Origin: Ignavibacteriota bacterium
Lineage (GTDB): Bacteria > Bacteroidota > Ignavibacteria > UBA10030 > SZUA-254
DNA: 64,000 bases
Assembly (NCBI GenBank): GCA_016212665.1
Contig: JACREZ010000039.1
Span: forward strand, 1-64,000
Reading direction: 5' to 3'
Shown: positions 43,905-52,856 of the stretch, one piece after another
How positions within the stretch are numbered: the stretch's first letter is position 1
How the letters are laid out: each line of letters starts with the position of its first letter
The notes under the pieces: generated by a model
Told to the model about the DNA's origin: nothing
Databases searched by the model: none
What the model saw: the letters and a program-made list of their open reading frames with translations, nothing else
Position numbers and translations under genes: made by a program

Positions 43905-44306
43905 ATGAGTTTAAGAATACGAACCAAGAAAAAAAACGAAGCGAAAAGGACAATAGTTCTGTACAGCCCCGACATGGATTTGTGCTTAAGTTTGAGAATG
44001 TTATTTCAGGAACAGTATAACATCGTCACGACGACGGAACCGGAAATCATGATGATGATGGTGAAAAGTTTCAAGCCGGAATTAGTAATTGTTGATGCAC
44101 CGCCGACCGACCGAATGAGATTTCGTTTTGCACAAATGCGGAAAGAAAATCCCCGTGTTCATATTATGATTTTTTATGCCTCCTTTTTCGATAACCCGCG
44201 ACTGCACGATTTTATTCGCCAGTCGGTGGATGCAGCGTTTTCCAAACCGATTGATTTGACCGAAGTAACAAAGCAAATCAATGAGTTTACGATGAATACG
44301 CATTAA
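43905..44306 (+). CDS. Divergent receiver-like protein
   Basis: A 133-residue CheY-like domain after a basic N-terminus (RIRTKKKNEAKR). The likely phospho-acceptor is Asp64 (LVIVDAPP), with an acidic residue at about 23 (YSPDMD) and Lys about 115 (FSKPID). The loop after Asp lacks the usual MP and the acidic pair is incomplete, so phosphorylation is uncertain. The ATG at 43905 is used because a TTG at 43863 overlaps the promoter. It follows the kinase/activator pair and precedes a hemerythrin. Confidence 0.78.
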   Translation: MSLRIRTKKKNEAKRTIVLYSPDMDLCLSLRMLFQEQYNIVTTTEPEIMMMMVKSFKPELVIVDAPPTDRMRFRFAQMRKENPRVHIMIFYASFFDNPRLHDFIRQSVDAAFSKPIDLTEVTKQINEFTMNTH

Positions 44307-44376
44307 GCGATGTTTTATCAACCATCCGTTCTGAATAACCATCAAAAGCAACAACGAGTTACCTACAGGGGAAATT

Positions 44377-44877
44377 ATGCACATCAATGACCCACTCGAA
44401 ATATTTGTTAAAGAACATGAAGAAGGGGTGCACTATCTTCATCAACTCCAAACTGCAACGAAGTATATCAGTCAATCCGGTTTTTCCTTTGATGCATTTA
44501 TGAAGTTGGGTGAAGCAATCCGGTTTATTGATAACGAACTGCGTGCGCATAACGAGAAGGAGGAAAAATATTTGTTTCCGTTGCTCGAACATCATGCGGG
44601 AAATCCAGTCCGTATCATGCTTGAAGAACACCGTGAATTGTGGAAACTCTTTGCACGAATCCGGCAATGTGTGGAAGATATTGAAGAAGGAAGAATTTAC
44701 GCGACAACCGTAAAGGAATTAGTTCAGGCATCCGACCAATTGTACGAGTTGCTTCTGAACCATATCAAGAAAGAAGATGAAGTACTGTTCCCGATGGCAA
44801 AAAAGGTACTGACTCAGGAAGAATACGAACAGTTGAGAGAATCATTGCTGAACGTACCAACAAGTGTGGCAGGTTAG
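44377..44877 (+). CDS. Hemerythrin-like HHE domain protein
   Basis: A 166-residue four-helix protein with the di-iron ligand pattern: H-EE near the N-terminus (KEHEEGVHYLH), HNEKEEKYLFPLLEHH, EEHRELW and NHIKKEDEVLFP. Such domains bind O2 or NO, or help repair iron-sulfur centres. AGGGGA lies upstream of its ATG. It is 70 bases after the receiver gene, so it probably shares the sigma-54-type promoter. Confidence 0.9.
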   Translation: MHINDPLEIFVKEHEEGVHYLHQLQTATKYISQSGFSFDAFMKLGEAIRFIDNELRAHNEKEEKYLFPLLEHHAGNPVRIMLEEHRELWKLFARIRQCVEDIEEGRIYATTVKELVQASDQLYELLLNHIKKEDEVLFPMAKKVLTQEEYEQLRESLLNVPTSVAG

Positions 44878-44917
44878 ATTTTATTTCCGACAATAATCAC
44901 TATCGAACACAAACTCT

Positions 44918-45769
44918 ATGTATCCAATTATTCATAAGGAATTTCTTGCCCCGACGTTAGGCAAGTTTATTATCAAAGCGCCGTTCATCGCGCGAAAACG
45001 TCAGCCCGGAAATTTCGTTATTCTCAGGGTTGCAGAAACAGGCGAACGAATTCCGTTGACGCTTGTTGATAGCGACCCGGCAAACGGAACTATTACGCTG
45101 ATTGTACAGGCAATCGGAAAAACTACCAAACTCCTGCTGACAAAAAATGCAGGCGATGTTCTCACGGATGTTGCCGGTCCCCTTGGCTCACCGACACCGA
45201 TTGAAAATCATGGCGCGGTAGCGTGTGTGGGCGGCGGAGTTGGAACGGCAGAACTTCTCCCGATTACCCGCGCACTGAAGGAAGCAGGAAATGTTGTGTA
45301 CTCCATCGTCGGTGCAAGAAATAAAGAACTTATTATTCTCGAAAAAGAGATGTATGAAATTTCCGACCGGTTGTTCGTTACGACTGATGACGGAACATAC
45401 GGAAGAAAAGGATTTGTCACTGACCAACTGAAAGATTTGATTGAAGGTGGTTTCGGAATTAAAGCGGTGTATGCAATCGGTCCGCTTCCGATGATGAAAG
45501 CAGTTTCCAACCTTACAAAAAATTATGGAGTTCACACGCTTGTCAGTCTCAATGCTATCATGGTTGACGGAACCGGCATGTGCGGCGGGTGCCGCGTAAC
45601 CATTGACGGGCAAATGAAATTCGCCTGCGTTGATGGACCGGAGTTTGATGCACACCAAGTTGATTTTGATGAGTTGATTATGAGAAACAGAACGTATCTT
45701 GATTTAGAGAAAATTTCTATTGAACGATTTGAGCAAGACCAAGTACGCTTGCAGGAGGCATTGTCATGA
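44918..45769 (+). CDS. Ferredoxin-NADP reductase subunit, NfnA/SudB-like
   Basis: A 283-residue FAD/NAD-binding protein with a [2Fe-2S] site (MCGGCRVTIDGQMKFACVDGP, about 220-240). A FAD-binding barrel (about 5-95) and a NAD half (CVGGGVGTAELLP, about 104-116) precede it. Its stop overlaps the next start (ATGA), so it is made together with the larger partner. Together they match the NADH-dependent reduced ferredoxin:NADP oxidoreductase, or the related sulfide dehydrogenase. Confidence 0.9.
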   Translation: MYPIIHKEFLAPTLGKFIIKAPFIARKRQPGNFVILRVAETGERIPLTLVDSDPANGTITLIVQAIGKTTKLLLTKNAGDVLTDVAGPLGSPTPIENHGAVACVGGGVGTAELLPITRALKEAGNVVYSIVGARNKELIILEKEMYEISDRLFVTTDDGTYGRKGFVTDQLKDLIEGGFGIKAVYAIGPLPMMKAVSNLTKNYGVHTLVSLNAIMVDGTGMCGGCRVTIDGQMKFACVDGPEFDAHQVDFDELIMRNRTYLDLEKISIERFEQDQVRLQEALS

Positions 45770-47241
45770 ACTACGTGAATCCGATGAAACCATCCGAGCG
45801 GATGAAACTGCCGCGTCAACATTCCATCGAGCAGGATGCGGAAGCGCGCTCACATAATTTCAAAGAAGTTTCCTACGGCGTGAATGAAGAACTTGCCATG
45901 CAGGAAGTTCAACGTTGTCTTGAATGTAAGGACCCTGTGTGTATGACCGGTTGCCCGGTCAGCATTGACATCAAGAGTTTTATTCAATTCATTTTGAAAA
46001 AAGATTTTGTCGGTGCAGTGAACAAGATTCGTGAATCGAATTATCTCCCCGCAATTTGCGGGCGTGTGTGTCCGCAGGAATCGCAGTGCGAAGAAATCTG
46101 TACGCTCGGAAAGAAACATGAACCGGTTGCTATCGGGAAACTCGAACGGTTCGTTGCCGATTATGAAATGCAACACAACCTGTTTGTTCCGCCAGTGATA
46201 AAAGATAGTCGTGAGGAGAAGGTTGCTATTGTTGGTTCCGGTCCTTCCGGATTAACGTGCGCGGCGGAACTTGCTAAACTCGGTTATAAAGTGACAGTGT
46301 TTGAAGCGCTTCATGCCGTTGGAGGAGTTCTGCGCTACGGGATTCCGGAGTTTCGTTTGCCGCGAAATATTCTCGACATGGAAGCGGAGCGCATCAAAGC
46401 CCTCGGTGTGGAAATTATTACCAACTTCCTTGTGGGAAGGACGGCAACGATTGATGAACTCTTCGATGAGTGGGGATTCAAGGCGGTGTTTCTCGGTACA
46501 GGCGCAGGAACACCGACGTTCATGGGAATTCCGGGTGAAAGTTTAAGCGGTGTTTATTCTGCAAATGAATTTCTCACAAGAGTCAATTTGATGAAAGCAT
46601 ACGATTTCCCGAACCATGATACGCCAATCAAATATGGCAAAGCGGTTGCTGTCATCGGTGGCGGGAACACAGCGATGGATGCTGTGCGAACATCGAAGCG
46701 GCTCGGAGCAGAGAAAGCGTATTTGATTTATCGCCGCTCGCGCAAAGAAATGCCTGCACGTGAAGAAGAAATTCATCACGCGGAAGAAGAAGGAATCGAA
46801 TTCGTTCTGCTCACGAACCCGATTCGAATTGTTTCCGATACAAATAATTGGGTGTGCGGAATCGAATGTCAGAAAATGGAACTCGGAGAGCCGGATGAAT
46901 CGGGTCGTCGTAAACCTGTAGCAGTAAAAGGTTCGGAATATATAATTCCCGTGCAGACGGTGATTGAAGCAATCGGACAGAAACCGAATCCGATAATTCA
47001 ACAAACGACACAGGGATTGGATGTCAGCAAGCGCGGAACAGTCGTCGTGAACGAAGTTCAGGCGACAAGCCGCGAAGGAATTTTCGCCGGCGGCGATTTG
47101 GCGCGCGGCGGTGCAACTGTTATCCTCGCAATGCGCGATGGAAAAACAGCCGCGGCGGCAATTCACGAATACTTGCTTTCGAAGCATAACGGACAGAAAC
47201 AAGCAGTTCCTGAGCCGCACGCTGAATTAGCAGTTGCCTGA
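45766..47241 (+). CDS. NfnB/GltD-like NADPH oxidoreductase
   Basis: A 491-residue flavoprotein. The N-terminal cysteine clusters CLECKDPVCMTGCPV and CGRVCPQESQCEEIC bind two [4Fe-4S]. The FAD site is VAIVGSGPSGLTCAAELA (about 150-167), the NADPH site AVAVIGGGNTAMDAVRTS (about 295-312), and the C-terminal FAD closing motif GIFAGGDLARGGATVILAM. It is coupled to the smaller flavoprotein by a four-base overlap. NfnAB balances NADH, NADPH and ferredoxin by electron bifurcation; a glutamate synthase small subunit or SudA role cannot be excluded, but no large GOGAT subunit is present. Confidence 0.9.
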   Translation: MNYVNPMKPSERMKLPRQHSIEQDAEARSHNFKEVSYGVNEELAMQEVQRCLECKDPVCMTGCPVSIDIKSFIQFILKKDFVGAVNKIRESNYLPAICGRVCPQESQCEEICTLGKKHEPVAIGKLERFVADYEMQHNLFVPPVIKDSREEKVAIVGSGPSGLTCAAELAKLGYKVTVFEALHAVGGVLRYGIPEFRLPRNILDMEAERIKALGVEIITNFLVGRTATIDELFDEWGFKAVFLGTGAGTPTFMGIPGESLSGVYSANEFLTRVNLMKAYDFPNHDTPIKYGKAVAVIGGGNTAMDAVRTSKRLGAEKAYLIYRRSRKEMPAREEEIHHAEEEGIEFVLLTNPIRIVSDTNNWVCGIECQKMELGEPDESGRRKPVAVKGSEYIIPVQTVIEAIGQKPNPIIQQTTQGLDVSKRGTVVVNEVQATSREGIFAGGDLARGGATVILAMRDGKTAAAAIHEYLLSKHNGQKQAVPEPHAELAVA

Positions 47242-47259
47242 CGAACAACGGTAAACTGA

Positions 47260-48321
47260 ATGTCATCAACGCACTCAGTTCTCATCATCAATCCCGGTTC
47301 CACTTCGACAAAAGTGGCAATCGTTGAAGATGAACGTCTTATCGAAAGTGAAACCTTTCGACATTCAGCAGAACAACTGCAACAGTTCTCACACGTGTGG
47401 GAACAATTTGAGTTTCGATTAGAAACTTGCAAACAATGGACAGCAGAACATGTACAAGCATGTTCTGCTGTCGTCGCGATTGGTGGGTTGCTTCGACCGT
47501 TGCAGGGTGGCGTGTATCGTGTCAATCAAAAAATGCTCGATGATGCGCGCTCGAATTTTCAAGGTGAGCATGCTTCGAATCTTGGTTGCGCGCTTGCTTT
47601 CGAGATTGCAAAACAGTACAACATTCCTGCCTTCGTCGTTGACCCGGTCTCTGTGGATGAATTTGAACCTCTCGCATATTACTCCGGTCATGCCCGCATC
47701 AAACGAAGAAGTCTTTCGCACGCGCTGAACATTCATGCCGCCGCACGCCGCGCTTCGGAACAATTGAACATTTCGTTGAGTCAATCGTCATTTGTCGTCG
47801 GACATTTGGGCGGTGGAATTTCCATCGCTCCCGTTCGCAACGGAAAAATTGTTGATGTCAATGATGCATCGAGCGACGGACCGTTTTCCCCGGAACGGAC
47901 GGGCGGGCTTCCGCTTCAGCCGTTCATTTCACTTTTGTACTCAGAGAAATTCACTGAACAGGAACTCCGGCAACTTGTGATGGGAAAAGGTGGATTGGTT
48001 TCGTATCTTGGGACGAACTCAGTCGTTGAAGCGGAACAGCGAGCGAACGCCGGTGATGCTACTGCAAGAGAAGCATTGCAGGCGATGGCGTATCAAATAG
48101 CAAAAGAAATCGGCGCTATGGCAACAGTGTTAAACGGCAATCTCGATGCAATCATTCTGACGGGCGGGATTGCAACTTCTGAATTAGTGACTTCATGGAT
48201 TGTAGAACGGGTGAAATTTATTGCTCCTGTTCTCATCTTCCCGGGTGAAGATGAAATGGTATCACTTGCGCTTGGTGCGTTCCGGGTTCTGCGCGGTGAA
48301 GAACAACTAAAGGAATACTAA
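47260..48321 (+). CDS. buk: Butyrate kinase
   Basis: A 353-residue acetokinase-superfamily enzyme that makes ATP from butyryl phosphate (or branched-chain acyl phosphates). LIINPGSTSTKVAI, VVGHLGGGISIAP, DGPFSPERTGGLP and ILTGGIA are the diagnostic blocks. It is 18 bases after the NfnB-like gene and overlaps the transferase start by one base. Confidence 0.95.
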   Translation: MSSTHSVLIINPGSTSTKVAIVEDERLIESETFRHSAEQLQQFSHVWEQFEFRLETCKQWTAEHVQACSAVVAIGGLLRPLQGGVYRVNQKMLDDARSNFQGEHASNLGCALAFEIAKQYNIPAFVVDPVSVDEFEPLAYYSGHARIKRRSLSHALNIHAAARRASEQLNISLSQSSFVVGHLGGGISIAPVRNGKIVDVNDASSDGPFSPERTGGLPLQPFISLLYSEKFTEQELRQLVMGKGGLVSYLGTNSVVEAEQRANAGDATAREALQAMAYQIAKEIGAMATVLNGNLDAIILTGGIATSELVTSWIVERVKFIAPVLIFPGEDEMVSLALGAFRVLRGEEQLKEY

Positions 48322-49235
48322 TGCTCCATAATTTCAATGAATTGCTTGAACATGCATTAACAATTACCGGCAAACGTGTCGTCGTAGTTTTTCCGAACAA
48401 CGAAGAAACGTTTTCTGCCATAGAAGATGCGTGCAAACTCAACCTGACGGAATTTCTTCTTGTCGGTGATGAAGCAGTTATCCGTAAATATATTCCCGGT
48501 ACGCTGCACACGGGAATCAAGATTGTTCATCAACCGACAGTAATGAAGGCGTTACTCCGTTCGATTGAACTTGTAAAAGAAGGGAATGCCGATATTCTCA
48601 TGAAAGGCGGTGTTGATACCTCAACGATGATGAAGGAAGTGTTGGGCGAGAGCGCCGGAATGAGAACGGGCAGACTTCTTTCCGATATTTTCATCGTAGA
48701 GTTTTCACAACGGCGACCGAATCAACTCCTTATGATAACCGATGGTGGAATAACCCTTGCACCGGATTTGAAAAACAAAATCGAATTGATTCGTAATGCT
48801 GTTGAGGTTGCCCATGCACTCGGAAATAGTGTTCCGAAAGTTGCCATACTTTCTGCAACAGAATTTGTTTTGCCGAATCTCCAATCAACACTCGATGCCG
48901 CTGCACTTTCGAAGATGAACGAACGGGGACAAATCAAAGGATGTATTGTGGACGGACCGTTTGCGTTGGATAATGCACTCTCCGAAGAAGCGGCGGCAGA
49001 GAAGCGTCTCAGTTCACCCGTTGCAGGGAAGGCGGAAATTCTCATTGCCGACAATATTGAAGTTGCAAACAGCCTTGCAAAAAGTACAACGTACTTTGCC
49101 GGGCTCCGCCTTGCGCATGTCATCATAGGCGCAAACGTCCCGATTCTCATTCCTTCACGAGCAGATAAGAGCGATGCGAAATTGCTCTCCATCGCGCTTG
49201 GTGTGTTGATGAGCGATTATTACTCGAACACATAA
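48321..49235 (+). CDS. ptb: Phosphate butyryltransferase
   Basis: A 304-residue PTA_PTB-family enzyme that converts acyl-CoA and phosphate to acyl phosphate. NADILMKGGVDTSTMMKEVL, ITDGGITLAPDLKNKIELI and PILIPSRADKSDAKLLSIALG are typical. The ATG shares one base with the buk stop, and the pair forms the usual acyl-CoA to ATP module, here next to NfnAB. Confidence 0.93.
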   Translation: MLHNFNELLEHALTITGKRVVVVFPNNEETFSAIEDACKLNLTEFLLVGDEAVIRKYIPGTLHTGIKIVHQPTVMKALLRSIELVKEGNADILMKGGVDTSTMMKEVLGESAGMRTGRLLSDIFIVEFSQRRPNQLLMITDGGITLAPDLKNKIELIRNAVEVAHALGNSVPKVAILSATEFVLPNLQSTLDAAALSKMNERGQIKGCIVDGPFALDNALSEEAAAEKRLSSPVAGKAEILIADNIEVANSLAKSTTYFAGLRLAHVIIGANVPILIPSRADKSDAKLLSIALGVLMSDYYSNT

Positions 49236-49302
49236 CCTTGCAAAGGTTTCCCCTTTTTGAGGGACTTTCCGTTTTATTAGGTTTTTGATTTTCTATATTG
49301 TA

Positions 49303-49336
49303 AACCTTCCATGCCTGCGCAGGCAGGCGCAAGGTT
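49303..49336. other. Imperfect GC-rich stem-loop
   Basis: AACCTT and AAGGTT enclose the 12-base palindrome GCCTGCGCAGGC. Together with a small AACCTT/AAGGTT hairpin at 49234-49248 it may help end the ptb transcript; the T-run is poor. Confidence 0.35.
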
Positions 49337-49350
49337 ATTTGCAGGTAAGG

Positions 49351-49390
49351 TTGCATTGATTGCCTAAACCTGCTATATTCAGGCAATCAA
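49351..49390 (+). promoter_or_regulatory. Candidate promoter overlapped by perfect operator-like palindrome
   Basis: TTGCAT-N17-TATATT (49351-49379) resembles a housekeeping promoter. A perfect 10-bp inverted repeat TTGATTGCCT / AGGCAATCAA (49356-49365 and 49381-49390) brackets the -10 region. This is the layout of a repressor operator controlling the radical SAM gene 165 bases downstream. Confidence 0.5.
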
Positions 49391-49461
49391 CTCTCTCACT
49401 CTCGCGGGCAATGATCAGGCTCGCCGGTTCTTATCTCAACGTTAACACGTGAAACCGTAGT

Positions 49462-49495
49462 GTCCGATAGCATGGCGTTGCCATTCGCATCGGAC
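49462..49495 (+). promoter_or_regulatory. Strong leader hairpin before radical SAM gene
   Basis: GTCCGAT / ATCGGAC (7 bp) and, inside it, ATGGC / GCCAT (5 bp) form a two-part stem with small internal loops and a 3-base tip. It lies in the leader, about 45 bases before the AAGGAG of the radical SAM gene. There is no T-run. Possible RNA regulator or protein-binding site. Confidence 0.5.
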
Positions 49496-49555
49496 AAAAG
49501 TAATAGACATTTTCCGTCAAGAATATTTTTTAATCACTAATGAAGGAGTATTGTT

Positions 49556-50797
49556 ATGACTGCAACTGCTGTTATTAATCATCGCGAATTATATCGTTTG
49601 CCATGGACTCTTCCCGATAATGCCATCTCGTGGTTAGAGCCAACCTCTGCGTGCAATCTCGCCTGCGACGGATGCTACCGGGAGAACGTGAAGGACAGCC
49701 ACAAGCCGCTCGATGTTGTTAAACAGGAATTGGAACTGTTTCAACGTATGCGAAATGCGGACGGAATTTCCATTGCCGGCGGCGACCCGCTCATGCACCC
49801 GCATATCGTTGATATCGTACGAACTGTTTCGGAGATGGGACTCAAACCAATTATCAACACGAACGGCAACGTGTTGACGAAAGAGTTACTCCAAGATTTG
49901 AAACGAGCCGGAGTCTATGGCTTCACGTTTCACGTGGATAGCAAACAAGGACGACCGAAATGGAAAAACAAAAATGAAGTTGAACTGAACGAACTGCGCT
50001 TGCAGTATGCAGAAATGCTTGCTGAAGTCGGCGGAATTTCCTGCGCGTTCAACTCGACTGTGTATGAAGACACGCTCGAATATGTCCCCGAACTTGTGGA
50101 TTGGGCGGCGAAACATATTGATATTGTGCAAGTGATGGTGTTTATTCTCTACCGTGCCGCCGTACCGAATCTTCCGTTCGATTGGTACGCAGGTGGAAAA
50201 AAGATTGACATGGGTCCGCTTGTCTATTCATACATTGAGCAGAAGAAAGTGGATTTGAAAGCGCCGGAAATTGTTGGTAAAATCCGCGAACGGTTTCCTG
50301 AGTTCACTCCATGTGCATATCTCAACGGAACCGAGAAAGCGGATTCGTTCAAGTGGTTGCTTTCGGGAAGAATTGGAACGAGAGAGGACATTTTCGGTTA
50401 CGTCGGTCCGAAGTTCCTCGAAATCATGCAGACGTTTCATCATCTCTTCAAAGGGAGATACCTTGCGTACGCGAAGCCGCAATTGACACGGCTTGGGAAA
50501 TCTATGCTTCTCCTTTCTCCGCTTGATAAAAAACTCAGGAAGGTTGCAAAGAACTACCTCGGTTCTGTGTTTGCCAATCCGTTCAGCATCTTCAAACGGT
50601 TGCATTACCAATCGGTGATGATTATTCAGCCGGTAGATTTTATGCCGGGCGGTGGACAAAATATGTGCGACGGTTGTCCCGACATCACCATCTACAACGG
50701 CGAACTTGTCTGGTCGTGCCGTATGGAAGAGTTAAAGCATTTCGGTTGCTGGGTGAGGACGGTACCGAAGGATGGCGAAATGATGCAGACAGTGTGA
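49556..50797 (+). CDS. Radical SAM protein with C-terminal cysteine cluster
   Basis: A 413-residue radical SAM enzyme. The cluster motif is C33-x3-C37-x2-C40 (CNLACDGC), followed by AGGDPLMHP, the GGE-like SAM site. The C-terminus has further cysteines (MCDGCPD, SCRMEEL, FGCW, about 372-402), as in SPASM/auxiliary-cluster members, which bind a second iron-sulfur cluster. I do not recognise the exact subfamily, and no peptide substrate gene is adjacent. AAGGAG lies eight bases upstream. The structured leader and the operator-like palindrome suggest tight control. Confidence 0.88.
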   Translation: MTATAVINHRELYRLPWTLPDNAISWLEPTSACNLACDGCYRENVKDSHKPLDVVKQELELFQRMRNADGISIAGGDPLMHPHIVDIVRTVSEMGLKPIINTNGNVLTKELLQDLKRAGVYGFTFHVDSKQGRPKWKNKNEVELNELRLQYAEMLAEVGGISCAFNSTVYEDTLEYVPELVDWAAKHIDIVQVMVFILYRAAVPNLPFDWYAGGKKIDMGPLVYSYIEQKKVDLKAPEIVGKIRERFPEFTPCAYLNGTEKADSFKWLLSGRIGTREDIFGYVGPKFLEIMQTFHHLFKGRYLAYAKPQLTRLGKSMLLLSPLDKKLRKVAKNYLGSVFANPFSIFKRLHYQSVMIIQPVDFMPGGGQNMCDGCPDITIYNGELVWSCRMEELKHFGCWVRTVPKDGEMMQTV

Positions 50798-50897
50798 GTG
50801 AATTTGATTACTCCCTTTTCATTTGAAAACTGACGTTGTGTATTTTGAATAGTATAAAAGAGAGATTACATTGTTCTTACTATTGAAAATGTAGATA

Positions 50898-51776
50898 ATG
50901 AAGTACAATAGTTTTTTTCTGATAGCTCTAATAGCAATGGGCTCCTTTTCCTGTCATGGCGTAACAGATGAAATGTTACGGACGGAAGTAGTGCCGAAAA
51001 TTGTTTATTGGATGAATGGAGGAGTTTCGGGGAGAACCGACACAGTGTTGATTGTTAATTCAAACGGTGTTGCTACAAGCAGGTTTGGTTATCCAACCAT
51101 TGACAGAGTGTTAGCAGATAGTGAGTACCAGTCAATCATTTCTTTATTTAACGGTTTTGACACTTTGTCAGAATCAGATTTTTACATCAAAGCAAGATGC
51201 AGAGATCAGCAGTATGATCATATAGTGCTCATAAATGATACCTCTGCAAAAATGGTATCAATCGATCTCTGTTCTTTTGGCATGGATTCAACATCTGTAG
51301 CGGTTAATAGAATACGAAACCTACGTAATGTTTTGTGGAATTTATCTAAAACTATTTACAAAGAAGATAACCCATGGCGAGGTGTTACCGTTCAGTATTC
51401 AACCAACAAAAGTGTTTATCATCTGAACGAACCTATTCAAATAAATATTCTAATTAAAAATCCAACAGACGTAGTTAGGACATTATACTTTTTCTATCAC
51501 CAAAGATTTACTTTTTCGATAGGTGGTACAACTCCGCCTTATTTTTTATTTCATTACCCAAAGCCTGGTTCGATTGACGAGACGAAGTCTACGTTAATTC
51601 TCCAACCTAATAGTCAGCATGAAATTACGTATGAGTGGGATTATGAAAGTGATACATCTATAACTCTTGCCCCGACAAAATACAGAATATCTCTTGATCT
51701 TCTAGCAGGTCAATACAATTATGAATTCAGGCTTGATGAGCCACTCATGATTGAAATTACTGAAAGAATGAAATAA
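50898..51776 (+). CDS. Lipoprotein with BsuPI-like domain
   Basis: A 292-residue putative SPII lipoprotein (lipobox GSFSC, Cys about 19). The C-terminal half (about 165-290) looks like the Ig-like BsuPI/intracellular protease-inhibitor fold (YHLNEPIQINILIKNPTD, then LQPNSQHEITYEWDY). The N-terminal part is unrecognised. Its A+T content and codon choice (ATA, AGA, TTA) differ from the neighbours, a hint of transfer. It has no partner genes and is convergent with hypE. Confidence 0.7.
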   Translation: MKYNSFFLIALIAMGSFSCHGVTDEMLRTEVVPKIVYWMNGGVSGRTDTVLIVNSNGVATSRFGYPTIDRVLADSEYQSIISLFNGFDTLSESDFYIKARCRDQQYDHIVLINDTSAKMVSIDLCSFGMDSTSVAVNRIRNLRNVLWNLSKTIYKEDNPWRGVTVQYSTNKSVYHLNEPIQINILIKNPTDVVRTLYFFYHQRFTFSIGGTTPPYFLFHYPKPGSIDETKSTLILQPNSQHEITYEWDYESDTSITLAPTKYRISLDLLAGQYNYEFRLDEPLMIEITERMK

Positions 51777-51796
51777 TGTAGCAGGATAGAGGGATT

Positions 51797-52855
51797 CTAA
51801 CATATCCTCGGCAATTGCTCACCCGTAAGCATATCCACAATCCGTGTCCCGCCGATGCGGCTGTTCATCACGACAAGTCCGGCATGGTCGGTAACTACTT
51901 CGCCAATGATGACACTTTCTTTTCCAAGCGTATTCTTTTTCATCGTTTCTAGAACTCGTTCTGCATGAAAGGGAGGAACAAACGCGAGGAGTTTTCCTTC
52001 GTTGGCGATGTACAGTGGGTCAAGTCCAAGGATTTCGCACGCGCCTTGAACTCCTTCGGGAACGGGAATATCGTTTTCGTTGATGACGATTCCGACTTTA
52101 GCAGTTCCGGCAATTTCATTCAGCGCGCTTGCAACGCCGCCGCGTGTCGGGTCTCGCAGAACGTGAATATCGTTGCACGTGTTTAGCATTTCGGAAACTA
52201 ATCCGTTCAACGGCGCTGTATCGCTGATGACGGGAGATGAAAATTCTAATCCTTCCCGTACCGACATGATTGCGATACCATGCATTCCAATCGCTCCGCT
52301 CAAAATAATTTTATCTCCCACTGCTGCACGTTTCGGATTGATGTTCACTCCATTTTCAATCACACCAATGCCGGAGGTATTTATAAAAATCTTATCCCCC
52401 TTACCGCGTTCAACCACTTTCGTATCGCCTGTTACCAAAGTGACTCCGGCGTTCGTAGCAGCGTTCTTCATCGAACAGACAACTTGCCAGAGTTCTTCCA
52501 TCGAAAATCCTTCTTCGATAATAAATCCGGCAGAAAGATAGAGTGGTTTCGCGCCGCACATTGCCAAATCATTTACTGTCCCATAGATGGCGAGTTCGCC
52601 GATGTTTCCTCCCGGAAAAAATATCGGGTTGACGACATACGAATCCGTCGAGAAAGCCAATCGAGTTCCTTCAACCGAAAGTATCGCTCCGTCATGAAGC
52701 GGTTCCAGTAATTCATTGTTGAACTGTGAAAGAAAGAAACTGTGAATCAACCGTTGAGAGAGTTTTCCTCCGCCACCGTGAGCAAGTAATACATGTTTGT
52801 ATTCACCGATGGGTACGGGACAGGACAAATTTATTTCTGTTTGTTGCACATTCAT
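51797..52855 (-). CDS. hypE: Hydrogenase maturation protein HypE
   Basis: A 352-residue AIR-synthase-fold protein that dehydrates the thiocarboxamide on its C-terminal Cys to a thiocyanate, the source of CN for NiFe hydrogenase. The protein ends in PRIC, with Cys352 as the last residue. LLAHGGGGKLSQRLI and ATPase blocks such as FSTDSYVVNPIFFPGG are present. It starts one base after the stop of the giant hybrid kinase, so the two are co-transcribed. No other hyp or hydrogenase genes are in the window. Confidence 0.95.
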   Translation of the reverse strand: MNVQQTEINLSCPVPIGEYKHVLLAHGGGGKLSQRLIHSFFLSQFNNELLEPLHDGAILSVEGTRLAFSTDSYVVNPIFFPGGNIGELAIYGTVNDLAMCGAKPLYLSAGFIIEEGFSMEELWQVVCSMKNAATNAGVTLVTGDTKVVERGKGDKIFINTSGIGVIENGVNINPKRAAVGDKIILSGAIGMHGIAIMSVREGLEFSSPVISDTAPLNGLVSEMLNTCNDIHVLRDPTRGGVASALNEIAGTAKVGIVINENDIPVPEGVQGACEILGLDPLYIANEGKLLAFVPPFHAERVLETMKKNTLGKESVIIGEVVTDHAGLVVMNSRIGGTRIVDMLTGEQLPRIC

Positions 52856-52856
52856 T

